A DNA stretch of 64,000 bases from Montifringilla adamsi (Eukaryota; Chordata; Aves; Passeriformes; Passeridae): assembly GCA_017590115.1 (NCBI GenBank), contig JAGGNK010006559.1, forward strand, positions 7,057,784-7,121,783. Direction: 5' to 3'. The position numbers and the translations under genes are program-made. Under the pieces are notes generated by a model. That model saw only the letters and a program-made list of their open reading frames with translations, had not been told where the DNA came from and ran no database searches. Positions 24,506-35,085 of the stretch are shown here, piece after piece (the first letter of the stretch is position 1; every line of letters begins with the position of its first letter).

Positions 24506-25914
24506 AGGGCTTCTCCAGGGCCTCTTCAGGATCCCCACACCTCTGGTCTGTATGAGCTCTCTCCAATCCAAGAAAGGAGCAAGGTGGGGATCCTAAGTTA
24601 GAACCTAAGTTCAGCTCTCAAACTAAATTCTGGGGATCCAGTAAATTTTAGTCTTTCTGAGATTCGATTTCCTCACACTGAAGCATGCCACATGCAACTG
24701 CCAAGCCACAGGCTAGACCCAAAACAAATATTTTAAAAATGGTGAATGAAATAAGTAGCTCCTAAATTTAGATTTAAAAGTCCCCAGTGTTGGCACATTC
24801 CTTACTTCTGCTGGCAATGACTTTTAAAAGTGAGTGTCTGTTCCATAATCTAAGTAACAGTTAATAGCTCAGTGTCTCCTGATCTCTATTAGATATCCAG
24901 GGAGGTGGGAGTTTGTGCGCACATGAAAGGAAAAATAAGAGGATGGGGAGCAAATCAAACAAGGAGTCTTCTGTATTGCTGAGATGATCTGTTGGCATAA
25001 AACTGAATCTTTGGGAGTTTCATAAGCAGTCAAGTATTATCAGGATCTTGGAATCATTAAAACACAGTCAAGGAACAGGATCTGGGGTAGGTTATTGTTG
25101 AGCAACAAATTAAAGGAACCCCTCTGACACCCAGAGGGAGCTGGAAAACTTGGGTCTAACACATTTCCTTTACTTGGTTTCAAGAGAAGCTAAGGGTCCT
25201 AAATGCTTCTGAGAACAAAGTATCTCAGATAGGTCACCCAAAAATTGTGTCACATGAAACTATCGAACACTTTTGGAAACTTGGCCTGGCTGTTGGAAAC
25301 CAACATTCTTAACAGCACGCAAGCTAAAATAAATACTGAGAAACTCAAATGTTAAACTATTATAAAAAAGCCCACCTAAAAGTTCAAGCACAAAGTAAAA
25401 ACATCTTTAACCAACCTAATTAAAATATAGTAAAAACTATTTTTAAATACAATCTTAAAATCAGAAGGCTGAGCCAGCCATAGGAGAAAGTAGAAGCCAA
25501 ACCACAATCTTGCTAGAAGACACCCAAGTATACAATGCCACACACTTTTTCCATGCTTGAACATAAGAAATTTGGACTGCACTCCTCCAGTTTTGGTACC
25601 TAGGTATTGAACATGATTGTTTTACCACATTGCTTAAGCTCTCTGCCAACAAGCCACATAGCATAGGAATGGTTGATAGAAATTCAAAACAATTCGGTAC
25701 AAAGCATATTGTATATGCACAAATGTCATGTCAGCTTCACAAAGCAAAAAGTAATCTTCATTATATACCTATACCTTTGATTAGCAGCAAGAAACTAAAT
25801 AACTCTGTAAGTTAAACCAAATATCTATGTAGTGTTATCACCTCTATAAAGGTTTTCCAGCATGAGTGGAACAATAGAATCCATTTTGAACTGACTCATT
25901 ACAGAACAAGTAGA

Positions 25915-25916
<2 letters not shown>

Positions 25917-25946
<30 letters not shown>

Positions 25947-25967
25947 TTTTCTTTTTATTTTTTTTTT
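25917..25967. repeat. Poly(T)/(TTTC) tract
   Basis: About 51 bases of T runs broken by single C and one A. On the minus strand it yields a lysine-rich open frame (25825-26013), which is an artefact of the tract. Confidence 0.9.
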
Positions 25968-28370
25968 CCCTAATCTTGAATGGTGGAGCACTTGGATGGG
26001 TTTTTATAATCACAACACCAAGACTGCTACAAATGAGGATTACTCATCTGTCTCATCCAAATTTTATCCAGATGGGAGCCATGGGGAGGTAAAGTCTTTG
26101 TTTCTAATGAGATAATAGAATCTGACAAAAAGATGTTCTATAAATTTGAATTTCCTCCTGGATTTTTTTCTTAAATATGAACAGAGATGGTCACTGTTAG
26201 TGCACAGGACATTATTGGAAAGCAAATCCTTTGTCCTACTTACAAAATTTTTAAACTGTGAACCCAAACTATTAATAAAGTTATCCTTCCTGCTCTTTAG
26301 ATTTCTACCACAACTGCTATTCAGATTTATTCATGACTTCCTTTTATTAAAGACATGCCAAGTCTGCTAGATTGCCCACCTGGAAAAATGCCCACTGTTC
26401 ACAGCTACTGAAGTAGTCAGATATTAATCTTAATAATTTGCATTGTAGCCATCCAAACTGTATTTACTCTTATGAAAGTTTTACAACAATATATTATTTT
26501 TAAAAATTTATTTTAAAATACTTTCGTATGAAATTAATTTCTTAAACTGGAAGGTTTTGTCTCATTTATACAAATGACTTATTTACAAATCTTGTTTTGC
26601 ATTAAAAAACTGTGATTCCAAAACTGTCTGGTGTCTCAGAACACAGAATTCCTTTTAGGGAAATCAGAGATACTTTTCCTGTGGGAGCACTGGTTTTAAT
26701 TAGATACTGCTGGGTGGTGACATAAGTACAACAAAACATACACGCAAAAAATCAACTAGAAAATGAGAAATGATGTTTTACAGCTCTAGCATCCCTACTG
26801 AAAATTGATAAGGTTTGTGCAAATATGTTTAGTCATATTGTCTTTCCTTTCAGTGCTAATCTTTTCCAGACTCCTAACCAAATCAGTGTTCAGGATAAAG
26901 TTTGCAGAGCTGGTGGCATAGATGAGTTAGAACCAAGCTCTTAAAAGTCCCTTTCATAGTGGCAAAGACAACTCTTGTAGTTTATTAAAACAAAAGAAGA
27001 AAACATACAGTAAATGTAGTGTTTTGAATAGCACTATACACATACTGCCACCACTGATATTTCCCTTGTGTGGACCCAAATCATGATTAACAGTAAATAG
27101 GAAAATGAAGTTTAAATGCAGCAATGATTTGTTGAGGGGTTTAGACCATCACAGAATCTGTGGAAAAAAAACACAAGTGCTGCTGTACAGAGCCCCAGAT
27201 AATCAGCTGGCAGGTCAAAAGGGACCTTGAAGAGTCAGGTTTCCTGGGGTGGGCAGGCAGACAGAAGGAACCTCAGGATCCTACAAGCAACCAGACAGAG
27301 TAGGCAGCCCACTCCTCCAGGGAGAATAATCTCCCACATCCTTTGAAGTCTTGTCTCTCCATAATGTGTTTCAGCTTCTGGACACTTCCATCCACTTATC
27401 CATCTGCTGCCTGATGTTGCTTGAAGATGTTGCTTTCCCAGGCTGCACCAGGTGCCTTGTCCCACTGCTCAGTTACATTTTCTGGTTTCACTGCTGCTTT
27501 TTTTCTCTTGTTACCTCCTAGCTCTTAAGAGTGCTCTCAGTGTGCAATGCTTGACTACCAGGGAGTTACTGATTTTCTTGAGACCCATTTCCATCTTTGG
27601 ACCATATTATCAAGACCTTTATAATTGTTCCACAATTAAACACCACATCATAGTGGGAGGCACTTTGTGTCTTGATTCACAAAGCAAGTCCATATAAGTT
27701 GATACAAGAACACAATAGACCCAGAAGTTGGACTCTTGGGTAACTTCCCAAGATCCTTGTAGGTAACTTCCCGTTCAGGACATTCCCTGACTTGATGATT
27801 CTAGGCCAGGATGGAGACTTTGAATGGTTAGTATTAAGCTTGTAGTCTGTTACTGGAAGCAGCAATACTGTTTTTAGTGGACAGCTGCAGAGCTCTAGAT
27901 ATATCATGAGTTTTTCCCCTGAAGTTTGAGTGTATTCCTGCTGCTAAATCACAATACAGCAAATCCAATGCATAAATGTTCAACAGGAATTTCTTAACTG
28001 AACATAAATGTCCGTTTTTAAAGTCATTTGCAGTGGATATTTTTCCCACACAGAATCTAGGACCATTGGATAAAAGCCTATGCATGGGGAACGGTCTACT
28101 GTCATACAAAGCAGTTTCCTTTGAGTTCCAGGGTGCACATGTGGAGCGGGGGGGCATTAGATTATTGTTGGAATCATTTCTAGGTCATGGTGAGATAAAA
28201 TGAGCTTCAGTAGAAGCCAGCAGCAGTAACTAGGAATCTACAGTATGTTGTATAGAGATTTGCTTCTATTTTGACATTTATCCAGAATATAGAAATTCTC
28301 CCTGCCAGGTTCTCAAACCTGGGCCAATAATCCCTTATACACTCACAAGAAAAATGTGTAGCCAAAAGAC

Positions 28371-28390
28371 TATGCAGCACTATGCAGCAC
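28371..28390. repeat. Exact 10-bp tandem duplication
   Basis: TATGCAGCAC occurs twice in a row and is followed by TTTGCTGCAT, which can pair with ATGCAGC in either copy. Confidence 0.9.
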
Positions 28391-28915
28391 TTTGCTGCAT
28401 CAGATTAATTTTTTTTATACCAGGATACTTCAGTCTGACAAGTTCATCTGTAAGTTCTCTCACCTGTAGAAGGGAATCAAGGGAGACTTTCAACTGCTTT
28501 GAAAATTATTAAATATTTTTCCAGATGGAAAGCTAGACAGAGACAGGAAAGCAGTAAGAGATCAAGCCACTTTTATGTCTATGTTGTATTATTATCAAAG
28601 GTTTGAGCTAAGGAGCAGAGATTTATTTCTGCCTCAGACAGAATAAGATATAGAAGAATATGGATATTGGTTTTTTACATTTATATCCATTACTTTTAAA
28701 CAGGTCCCAGAAAAGTAAAGCTAATTCAAAAAGAAACTGTGAGTTAGAACCTATTCATGAAATCACCATTAAAAAACATCACAATATATTCCCATTACCT
28801 CCATTACCCCCAAATCAACATCAAAGAGCAAGAAATAATCACAGTACAATACTAGTTCTTAGAATAAATGGAGCATGAATGAAAAGAAATTTAGTTTGTG
28901 CCCTACTGCAGATAA

Positions 28916-28945
28916 ATCTATATAGTCTGTCATCTATATAGTCTG
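28916..28945. repeat. 14-bp direct repeat, period 16
   Basis: ATCTATATAGTCTG occurs at 28916-28929 and 28932-28945, separated by TC. It is a simple local duplication. Confidence 0.9.
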
Positions 28946-29220
28946 AACAAAAGCATTTCAGGGTCTGGGAAATAAAGGTGGCACTTAGCAAGTTGCTGAT
29001 GCTGAGGTGCTGCATAGGACAGCATAGTGACGGACAGCAGCTGAAGAAAAGAACAGTAAAGCCAGTTTGATTTCACCCTCCCTCCTCCAGTATATTTGCA
29101 CAAGTCAAACATATCTTGGTGGGACCAGAACTTACTCCCGCATCATCCTGTCAGCACTGGCTGCCTTATCATTATGGAATTACTTCACAATTTGCAAAGT
29201 GTTTCAGTCCAGAAAACTAG

Positions 29221-29272
29221 GGGGAAAAAAGGACCAAAAAAGAAAAACAGAAAGAAAAAAAGAAAGAAGCAG
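29221..29272. repeat. Purine-only-like A/G tract
   Basis: About 50 bases are almost wholly A and G (AAAGAAAAAAAGAAAGAAG and similar). It gives lysine-rich open frames on the plus strand that are not genes. Confidence 0.8.
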
Positions 29273-29979
29273 CAATGTATTTCACAACAGAACTTCATTC
29301 AAATATGATCACTGGTGGAGTTAGCATAAGAGCTGAGAGAGAAGAATTTCTGATACATCACACATGGTCCTGGGTCCTCTACTTACACCAAGGGAGGAGA
29401 TTTTAAAGCTTTTATTTGGACTGTCCTAATTCTAGCTAGTGAAAATGAGACAAGGGTTGCAGAAGTTTGGAATACCGCTTTCCTTGCATGAACACACATT
29501 TTCTTTTCTTCTTTCTTTATAACATTTTCACTCCTATCAATCTCTGTGTTTCACAAGCACAGCCCCTAATGGCCCATGAAAAAGTTCAAAGTGGGTCACA
29601 GACTGCTGTGGGGTGAGAACAGACTGTATTAATTGTCTGCAGTGGGGAAACTAAGTTGCTACCAGCAATTCAAGGAGGCTAATAGCTCTTCGGCTGATGT
29701 AAACACTTGCAGCCAGCAATTACAGCTATTGCATATTCCCCAGACCTGAAAAAATTGAACTGATGCCATCTTGTCTGAGAAGTGGTAAATGACAGCTTAA
29801 TTGACTTTTTTAAATGAAGAATGGGAATTCAAGCTACATGAGAGCAGTAAAGTTACTAATTGTAAATCAACATTATTTTTAATTGTAGAGAAGTTTTTAA
29901 AAAGAAACATGTGCAATGTGGATTTAAGTTCAGGGGTCTCATACTCAAGAGACTGGCAGCAAGACTCAAGGAAAAGAAT

Positions 29980-30405
29980 GTCTCTGCCATACAACCTGCC
30001 ACACAGAAAGCATCACCTCCCTCGCCCTGCTGGCCACGCTCCTTTGGATGCAGCCCAGGGCACAGACGGGTTTCTGGGCCACAATTGCACAGAACCAGTT
30101 CATGCTCACCGGTATCCCCAAGGCCTCCTCCACAGGGCTGCAGTCAATCCATTTATTCCCCTGTCTGCATTGATATTGCAGATTGCCCAGACCCATGTGC
30201 AGAACCTTGCACTTGGCCTTGCTGAACCTCATGAGATTCCCATGGGGGCACCTTTCCCTCCCGTCAAGGTCCCAGTGGATGTCATCCCTTCCCTACAGTG
30301 AGTGCACTGCATCGCTCCCTTGGTGTCCTGTGCAATCCTGCTGAGGGTGCTCCCAGTCCCACTGTCAGTGCTGTTAGATGTTAAACAGCACCGGGCCCCG
30401 GAACA
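29980..30405 (-). pseudogene. CR1 LINE fragment (reverse transcriptase C-terminal part), minus strand
   Basis: On the minus strand a decayed CR1 open reading frame can be followed. Residues RFSKAKCKVLHMGLGN and then GCIQRSVASRAREVM appear in the order found in the C-terminal part of CR1 reverse transcriptase, and the DNA upstream on that strand (GGCCCGGTGCTGTTTAAC at 30381-30398) matches the preceding CR1 segment. The frame shifts at least once near 30230. The element lacks both its 5' part and the CR1 3' end with ATTCTATG repeats, so it is a truncated internal fragment and cannot move. The 166-codon plus-strand frame at 29801-30301 is its antisense shadow. Confidence 0.85.
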
Positions 30406-33062
30406 ATGAAGGGATCTTGCTTTAAGGGAAAAGTCTTTAGTTCCTTCAGGACAATAAAATATAAAATTCTGATGAATGTGTCTCTTCTGTGACAAGCCTT
30501 TTCCTGCCAGAGCCCAGGGACCCTGCAGCAGGATATTAAGGAACAGAAAATTCCACTTCAGGTGACCCCTTGAGTTTTTTCAATAATACATATAACATCT
30601 AATAAAACTAACAAGAAAAGATACCCCGTATTAATTCCCACTTCACTGAATATATTTCCTTTTTTTCCTACTCCTTCCTACAAAATAATAATAAAAATAG
30701 TCATAGGGTTTTCTCTTTTTTTAAATATTAGATCGGGTTTGGTCAGACAGCACAGCATTAATACAGCTGCAATATTAACCATGGAGTTATTTTTAGTAGA
30801 CAATTTCCTTTGCTTTAGCTTTGAATATCATGCATGTGAAATCCAAAAATCATGTTTAGCTGACCATGCCCTTGGAATATCTAAGCTCTATTTTGAGAGT
30901 CTTTACATCTTGCCCAAAGACCCCTGGTTTCACTTATTAATGCTATTAATCACAGCCTAGAGTTCTGGCACTATTAGGATCTGATGAAACTGGAAGCTGA
31001 GAACTACATATGCAAATGTAAACTCTAGGACTTAAGTTGCACAGCAGGAACATAAAATATAGATAAATATGTGTTAAAGAGGTGCAGCTGGGTATTTTCC
31101 AATTGTTCAATATGCGATATGCAGTCTAGGTAGAAGCAGGGGTTCTGAGATCTAGAAAGGTTACTAAACTGCACTTTATGTACCCTAGGAAGAAGCCTGA
31201 ATTTAGTAATGATCTAACCTGAGGTCTGTGACTACCATGGTAAATTTTCTTAGTCCAAGAAATACCCTGAGGTTAGGAAGACACAGCACAGCCAGAGACC
31301 CACAGCTGCCTTCCAGAAATCATGCAGAAGTCAGCTGCCATCCTGAGAATGGAGGAAACCCCACAAGTTAAAAGCATAATCAGAAGAGTACCTTGATGCT
31401 AGCAGCTAATTTAGCAGCAAATTATTAGTGGATATGTGGGATTGGTAATCAACCTCAGATTTTAATCTTTCCTCCTTCTGCCACACTTGAAGTTTACTCC
31501 ATAAGCTGTTTCTTGTTTTGATAGCAATAAAGTGCCTTCTAAAATGCAAGATCGTCAATCCATAGCACTATTCCCATACCTCTAACAATAAGACTGTGGG
31601 AGCTAAAAATGCCAACATGACTTAATCAAGGTATGCAATATAATGGATCAAAAGAGATTATAACAGTAACAAAATACTGAGTATTTCCCACCTCATTGAA
31701 CACCATAATGGCAGCTCCATCTAGCTCAGCATTATTGAAGATCAAGTGCTCTGATCCACTCAATTTTACTGTGTGAAGAAGAGAACAAGGCTGGTGAAAA
31801 AAAGCTGCTTACAGGAGACTTATTATCACTAGCAATTATTTTCATTTAAATAAATTTTGGCATAATGAGTCTTCATCCCTTAATGTCTGCTGTGCCTAAT
31901 GGAATCACTGAGACAGCAATTTTTATGGCTTCAAACTTAGGCCATGTGATTCTGGGACTACTATTAGGATGTGCATTATTTCTCAGGTAATCTGATAATA
32001 TGCATAAAAATAACAAGAGAAAGTATTAAGTTAAAAATATAAGATGACTGTATAGGAAACTGCAACACACAATGTCTTTAGCAATGCAATGCTTGGAACA
32101 ACTGCTGCAAAATGAGTTTCACAGAGCACCTGGAACCTGGGAATTCCAAAAAATTGATTAAACATAAGTTGCAAGTTTCTTGTGACCAACAAAGAATAGC
32201 ATCACACAATGACATTTAAATTTTCCTTTAAATATTTATGATGTCTCAGTGTGAGAACAGAACATTCTCTGCAGGACTTTTGTGAACAATGGCTGAAGAG
32301 AGACCTGATGTTGGAAACATAGTGGATGCCCCTACCCAGGAAATTGTCAAGGTTCATCAATAATTTTATTTCCCATTACCCTACTCTAATTTGACTTTTA
32401 ATAAATTAAATTAATTAATTTCCCCCAATAAGGTCTGATTTGCCTGTGAAAGTAGTTGCTGAATGATCTTTCCCCATCCTTATGTCAATCCATGAGCCTT
32501 TCTTATATTTAGTCTCTCCTGTGCAGATGAGGAGAGAAGTGATAGAGCAGCTTTGGTGGCAGGGGGGAACATCCAGCCATGGTGAACCCACCACAGCACA
32601 TAGCAAAGAAATTGTTCCTCTTCACAAATTGAATGTAATGAAAAAAAAAATCCCCCAAAAGGTAGAAATGTAGTCATCTCACAAAAATATCTTTTTTGCT
32701 GTTGAAAATGTCAGACTGTAAGATTAATCTGCTTAAAAGTGGGCATCTCAAAAGATGGGTACTTCTAGACATAATATCTTGACTTAAAGTGGATATTTTG
32801 ATAGTGACAAATTAAGACAGCTTCTTTCAGTTTGCTTTGGAAATCAAGAAGACAGTCTCAGTACTAGACATGTACAGTAAAATATTACTGAATCCCACCT
32901 TAAATGTCACTGAGTGTGCTTTGATTTTACCCATAAATATATTTTTAAAACACAAAAAAATTCCCAACAGAGGAAGCTATAGGATAACCTACCTCTTTGG
33001 TAGATCTTCAGTACAACCATAGAATAAATTTGTCTCTATATTCTGTGAAAATGCAGCCAGAT

Positions 33063-33064
<2 letters not shown>

Positions 33065-33093
<29 letters not shown>
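33065..33093. repeat. (ATT)n microsatellite
   Basis: Between nine and ten uninterrupted ATT units, likely variable in length between individuals. Confidence 0.95.
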
Positions 33094-34368
33094 CACTAGC
33101 CAGCAACAAAATTACTAGTGAAGACAGTTGCTAAATTTGCCACCTCAAATTCGTGCTAAGCTGTTGAATGAACTATTGAAAAGCTAAAAAAATCAAGATC
33201 TTCATTGGTTACTGCATTATTTTTTCCCAAAATGCTTAGCATATGTTTTGGAATAAGAAAATTTGCCTGTGTGGTCACTGGTTATGAAAACAGAAGTATC
33301 AAAAATTCTCCCCAAATCCTTTTTTGTAAGAAACAGAATTCATATTGTAAGCAAAAAAAAAACTTAAATAAAGTTTTTCATAGAACCTACATCTATATCA
33401 CTGCAGAACACCACCAAAGAAAAAAATGTGATTTCTGATTAAGGTTTCCCTTGCTTCTTAGATCAAAGGCAATTTAGTACAGAGGCACAAAAGAGTCTCC
33501 TACAAAAGAATAAAAAAGACACCTGTCCTTTTTGTTTGCCAAAAACATCAGAAAAAAAATCATGCCACAGGAGGTCTCATGGTTTAGACAGCAGGAAAGA
33601 AAAGACTGAGGAGAACAGAGTAGACAATAAACCCTGAAAGGATTTTGAGATCCAAGTGATGAAGTAAGCTGAGTTAGAAATATATACAATGTTGTAGTTT
33701 TTTCAGAAAAATAAAATAAAGCAATAGCAACTGGCCTTTTGAAAGTGGAAATCTTAGTTGCACTCAACACATGCTTGGGGTGGACCATGCACTTAAATAC
33801 AGAGGCCTCTTCTCTCCTGGAGAAGCTCTTCTCTCTGATGCTTGCTCAGCACACTAATATAATTAAAGTCTGTAATAGCTGTAAGCTCAGATCTAAATTT
33901 CTCACTCATCACCGCCTGAAAACAATCTGTTTGTCTTTTGAACCCCCATTACAGCAGTTCAATCAACAACTTTTTAACCTGCAACACCTTTCAAAACTCT
34001 TCCAAAATTACGTACATTTTTATAAAAAGCAAATTGAATAGGTTTACAGCCAATTTTGTATAAGCTCTGAGAGAAGACAGTAGCTAGGGGGGTTTACTAC
34101 TAATGGGGTAGTAATAACAACCTCAAGTGCTCCCTACTGAGGCTTCTAAGTAAAGACCCCTCCCTGCATCTCCCCATAAGCTGTAAGTTGGCCCAGACTG
34201 ATGGCATGCCCAAGTTAACATAAGGTTTAAGACCTGCCTAGGGCTGCAATACCAAAAATTAATAAGAGTGCTGCACAGTTCCACAGGAAAAAACTGAGGG
34301 GATGAAACTGTGCCCATAACCACAATGGAAAGGGCCCTAGGAGTGTATTAGATGTGTCTAAGCTGCCC

Positions 34369-34393
34369 TAGGGCTCTCTGATGGAGAGCCCTA
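34369..34393. other. Perfect 10-bp hairpin with 5-base loop beside an LTR
   Basis: TAGGGCTCTC (34369-34378) and GAGAGCCCTA (34384-34393) are exact reverse complements around the loop TGATG. The stem is GC-rich and should be stable in RNA or DNA. It lies about 130 bases before the LTR and may belong to the same retroelement. Confidence 0.9.
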
Positions 34394-34499
34394 TTTAGTC
34401 AGGCTGATCTCAGCCTGGCAGCCAAACTACCAGTGGGAATGGTGGAGAAATCCACTGGTGGACAGTGGCAAGGCTGCAGCACACAGGTGTGCCCAAAGG

Positions 34500-35085
34500 T
34501 TTTCTGAGAAAACCCAGGGCACCTGGAATATTTCTCTGTCTGCTCTGGTGTGTCCTGACCCCCAGGGGAGCACTGACTTGGACCCTCATTCATGGAGAAA
34601 TTTTCCTAGACTTCAAGATAGAACTAGAATCCACAAAATTGGAAAATACATTATAGAAAGCAGTGTAGGTGTATCACTTGGTGAGAAAATTAGGTTCTGG
34701 GATTTTTAGTATGTTGTGGATGAAAGCAAGATGGAGGGTACAGGGGGTTGTCCTGGTTTTCTTCTTCATGCTTCTTCTTCCTTCTTCTCCATGGGTTTGG
34801 GTGGCATTTTTTAATTGGGCAGAAAAGTCCACATTGGAGGCTCTTTGGGATAAGTTATTGGGTTAAAAGGGAAAATAATCTAGGTGTCAGTTCTTAATTG
34901 GACAGTTTAGTCTTAAAAGACCTTGTAACAAGAGATTTTTAGCCATTTTGTGCCTTGCTAATGAAAAGCTGCCGAATTCATGGTTGTGAGACTGTTTTAC
35001 TGATAGGAAATAATAAACACCTGAGTCCCAACATGAACTACTGTCTCAAGTGCCTTCAATCCTGACCCAGAGAAATTGATAGTTT
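34500..35085 (+). mobile_element. Endogenous retrovirus LTR (passerine family), plus orientation
   Basis: The text from about 34500 (ACCCAGGGCACCTGGAATAT, then TGTCCTGACCCCCAGGGGAG at 34551, TTCTTCTCCATGGGTTTGGG near 34784, CTTGTAACAAGAGATTTTTA near 34923) matches a songbird LTR family that I recognise from memory. An AATAAA poly(A) signal at 35012-35017 sits about 60-70 bases before the apparent 3' end, as expected of U3-R-U5 order on the plus strand. The 5' boundary is uncertain: the element may begin as far left as about 34120. I found no clear target-site duplication. No intact retroviral gene adjoins it. The open frames within it are short and incidental. Confidence 0.6.

Larger units (their letters stand above)
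20571..25916. other. AT-rich non-coding stretch, possible conserved elements
   Basis: No gene is seen; open frames reach 95 codons (plus, 23157-23444) in a locally GC-richer patch without recognisable similarity. The part 20940-21310 has a balanced composition and includes an X-box-like GTTCCCATGGAAAC at 21247-21260, so it is a reasonable candidate for a conserved non-coding element. An 18-bp palindrome (22599-22616) and a bulged hairpin (24470-24505) are listed separately. Confidence 0.6.
25968..29979. other. Non-coding stretch, no gene seen
   Basis: The longest open frame is 107 codons (minus, 27834-28157), with no recognisable domain. The stretch 26390-26620 is very AT-rich. The words ATCACAGAATC at 27149-27159 and GGGACCTTGAAG at 27220-27231 faintly recall a CR1 3' end but are too far apart to call. 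Two small exact tandem repeats lie at 28371-28390 and 28916-28945. Confidence 0.6.
30406..34499. other. AT-rich non-coding stretch, possible LTR-associated end part
   Basis: No gene is seen; the longest open frames are 104 codons (minus, 33474-33788) and 100 codons (plus, 33739-34041), without recognisable domains. An (ATT)n microsatellite lies at 33065-33093. From about 34120 the composition changes and the text becomes repeat-like up to the LTR at 34500. This may be a diverged part of the same retroelement, but I cannot assign it. Confidence 0.55.

Noticed and set aside
25825..26013. Minus-strand lysine-rich frame resembling a nuclear-localisation tail
   Set aside because: It is produced by the poly(T) tract at 25917-25967.
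27149..27231. CR1 3'-end-like words (ATCACAGAATC ... GGGACCTTGAAG)
   Set aside because: The words are too far apart and the sequence between and after them does not follow CR1.
29801..30301. Plus-strand frame of 166 codons
   Set aside because: Its second half is the antisense of the CR1 fragment at 29980-30405.
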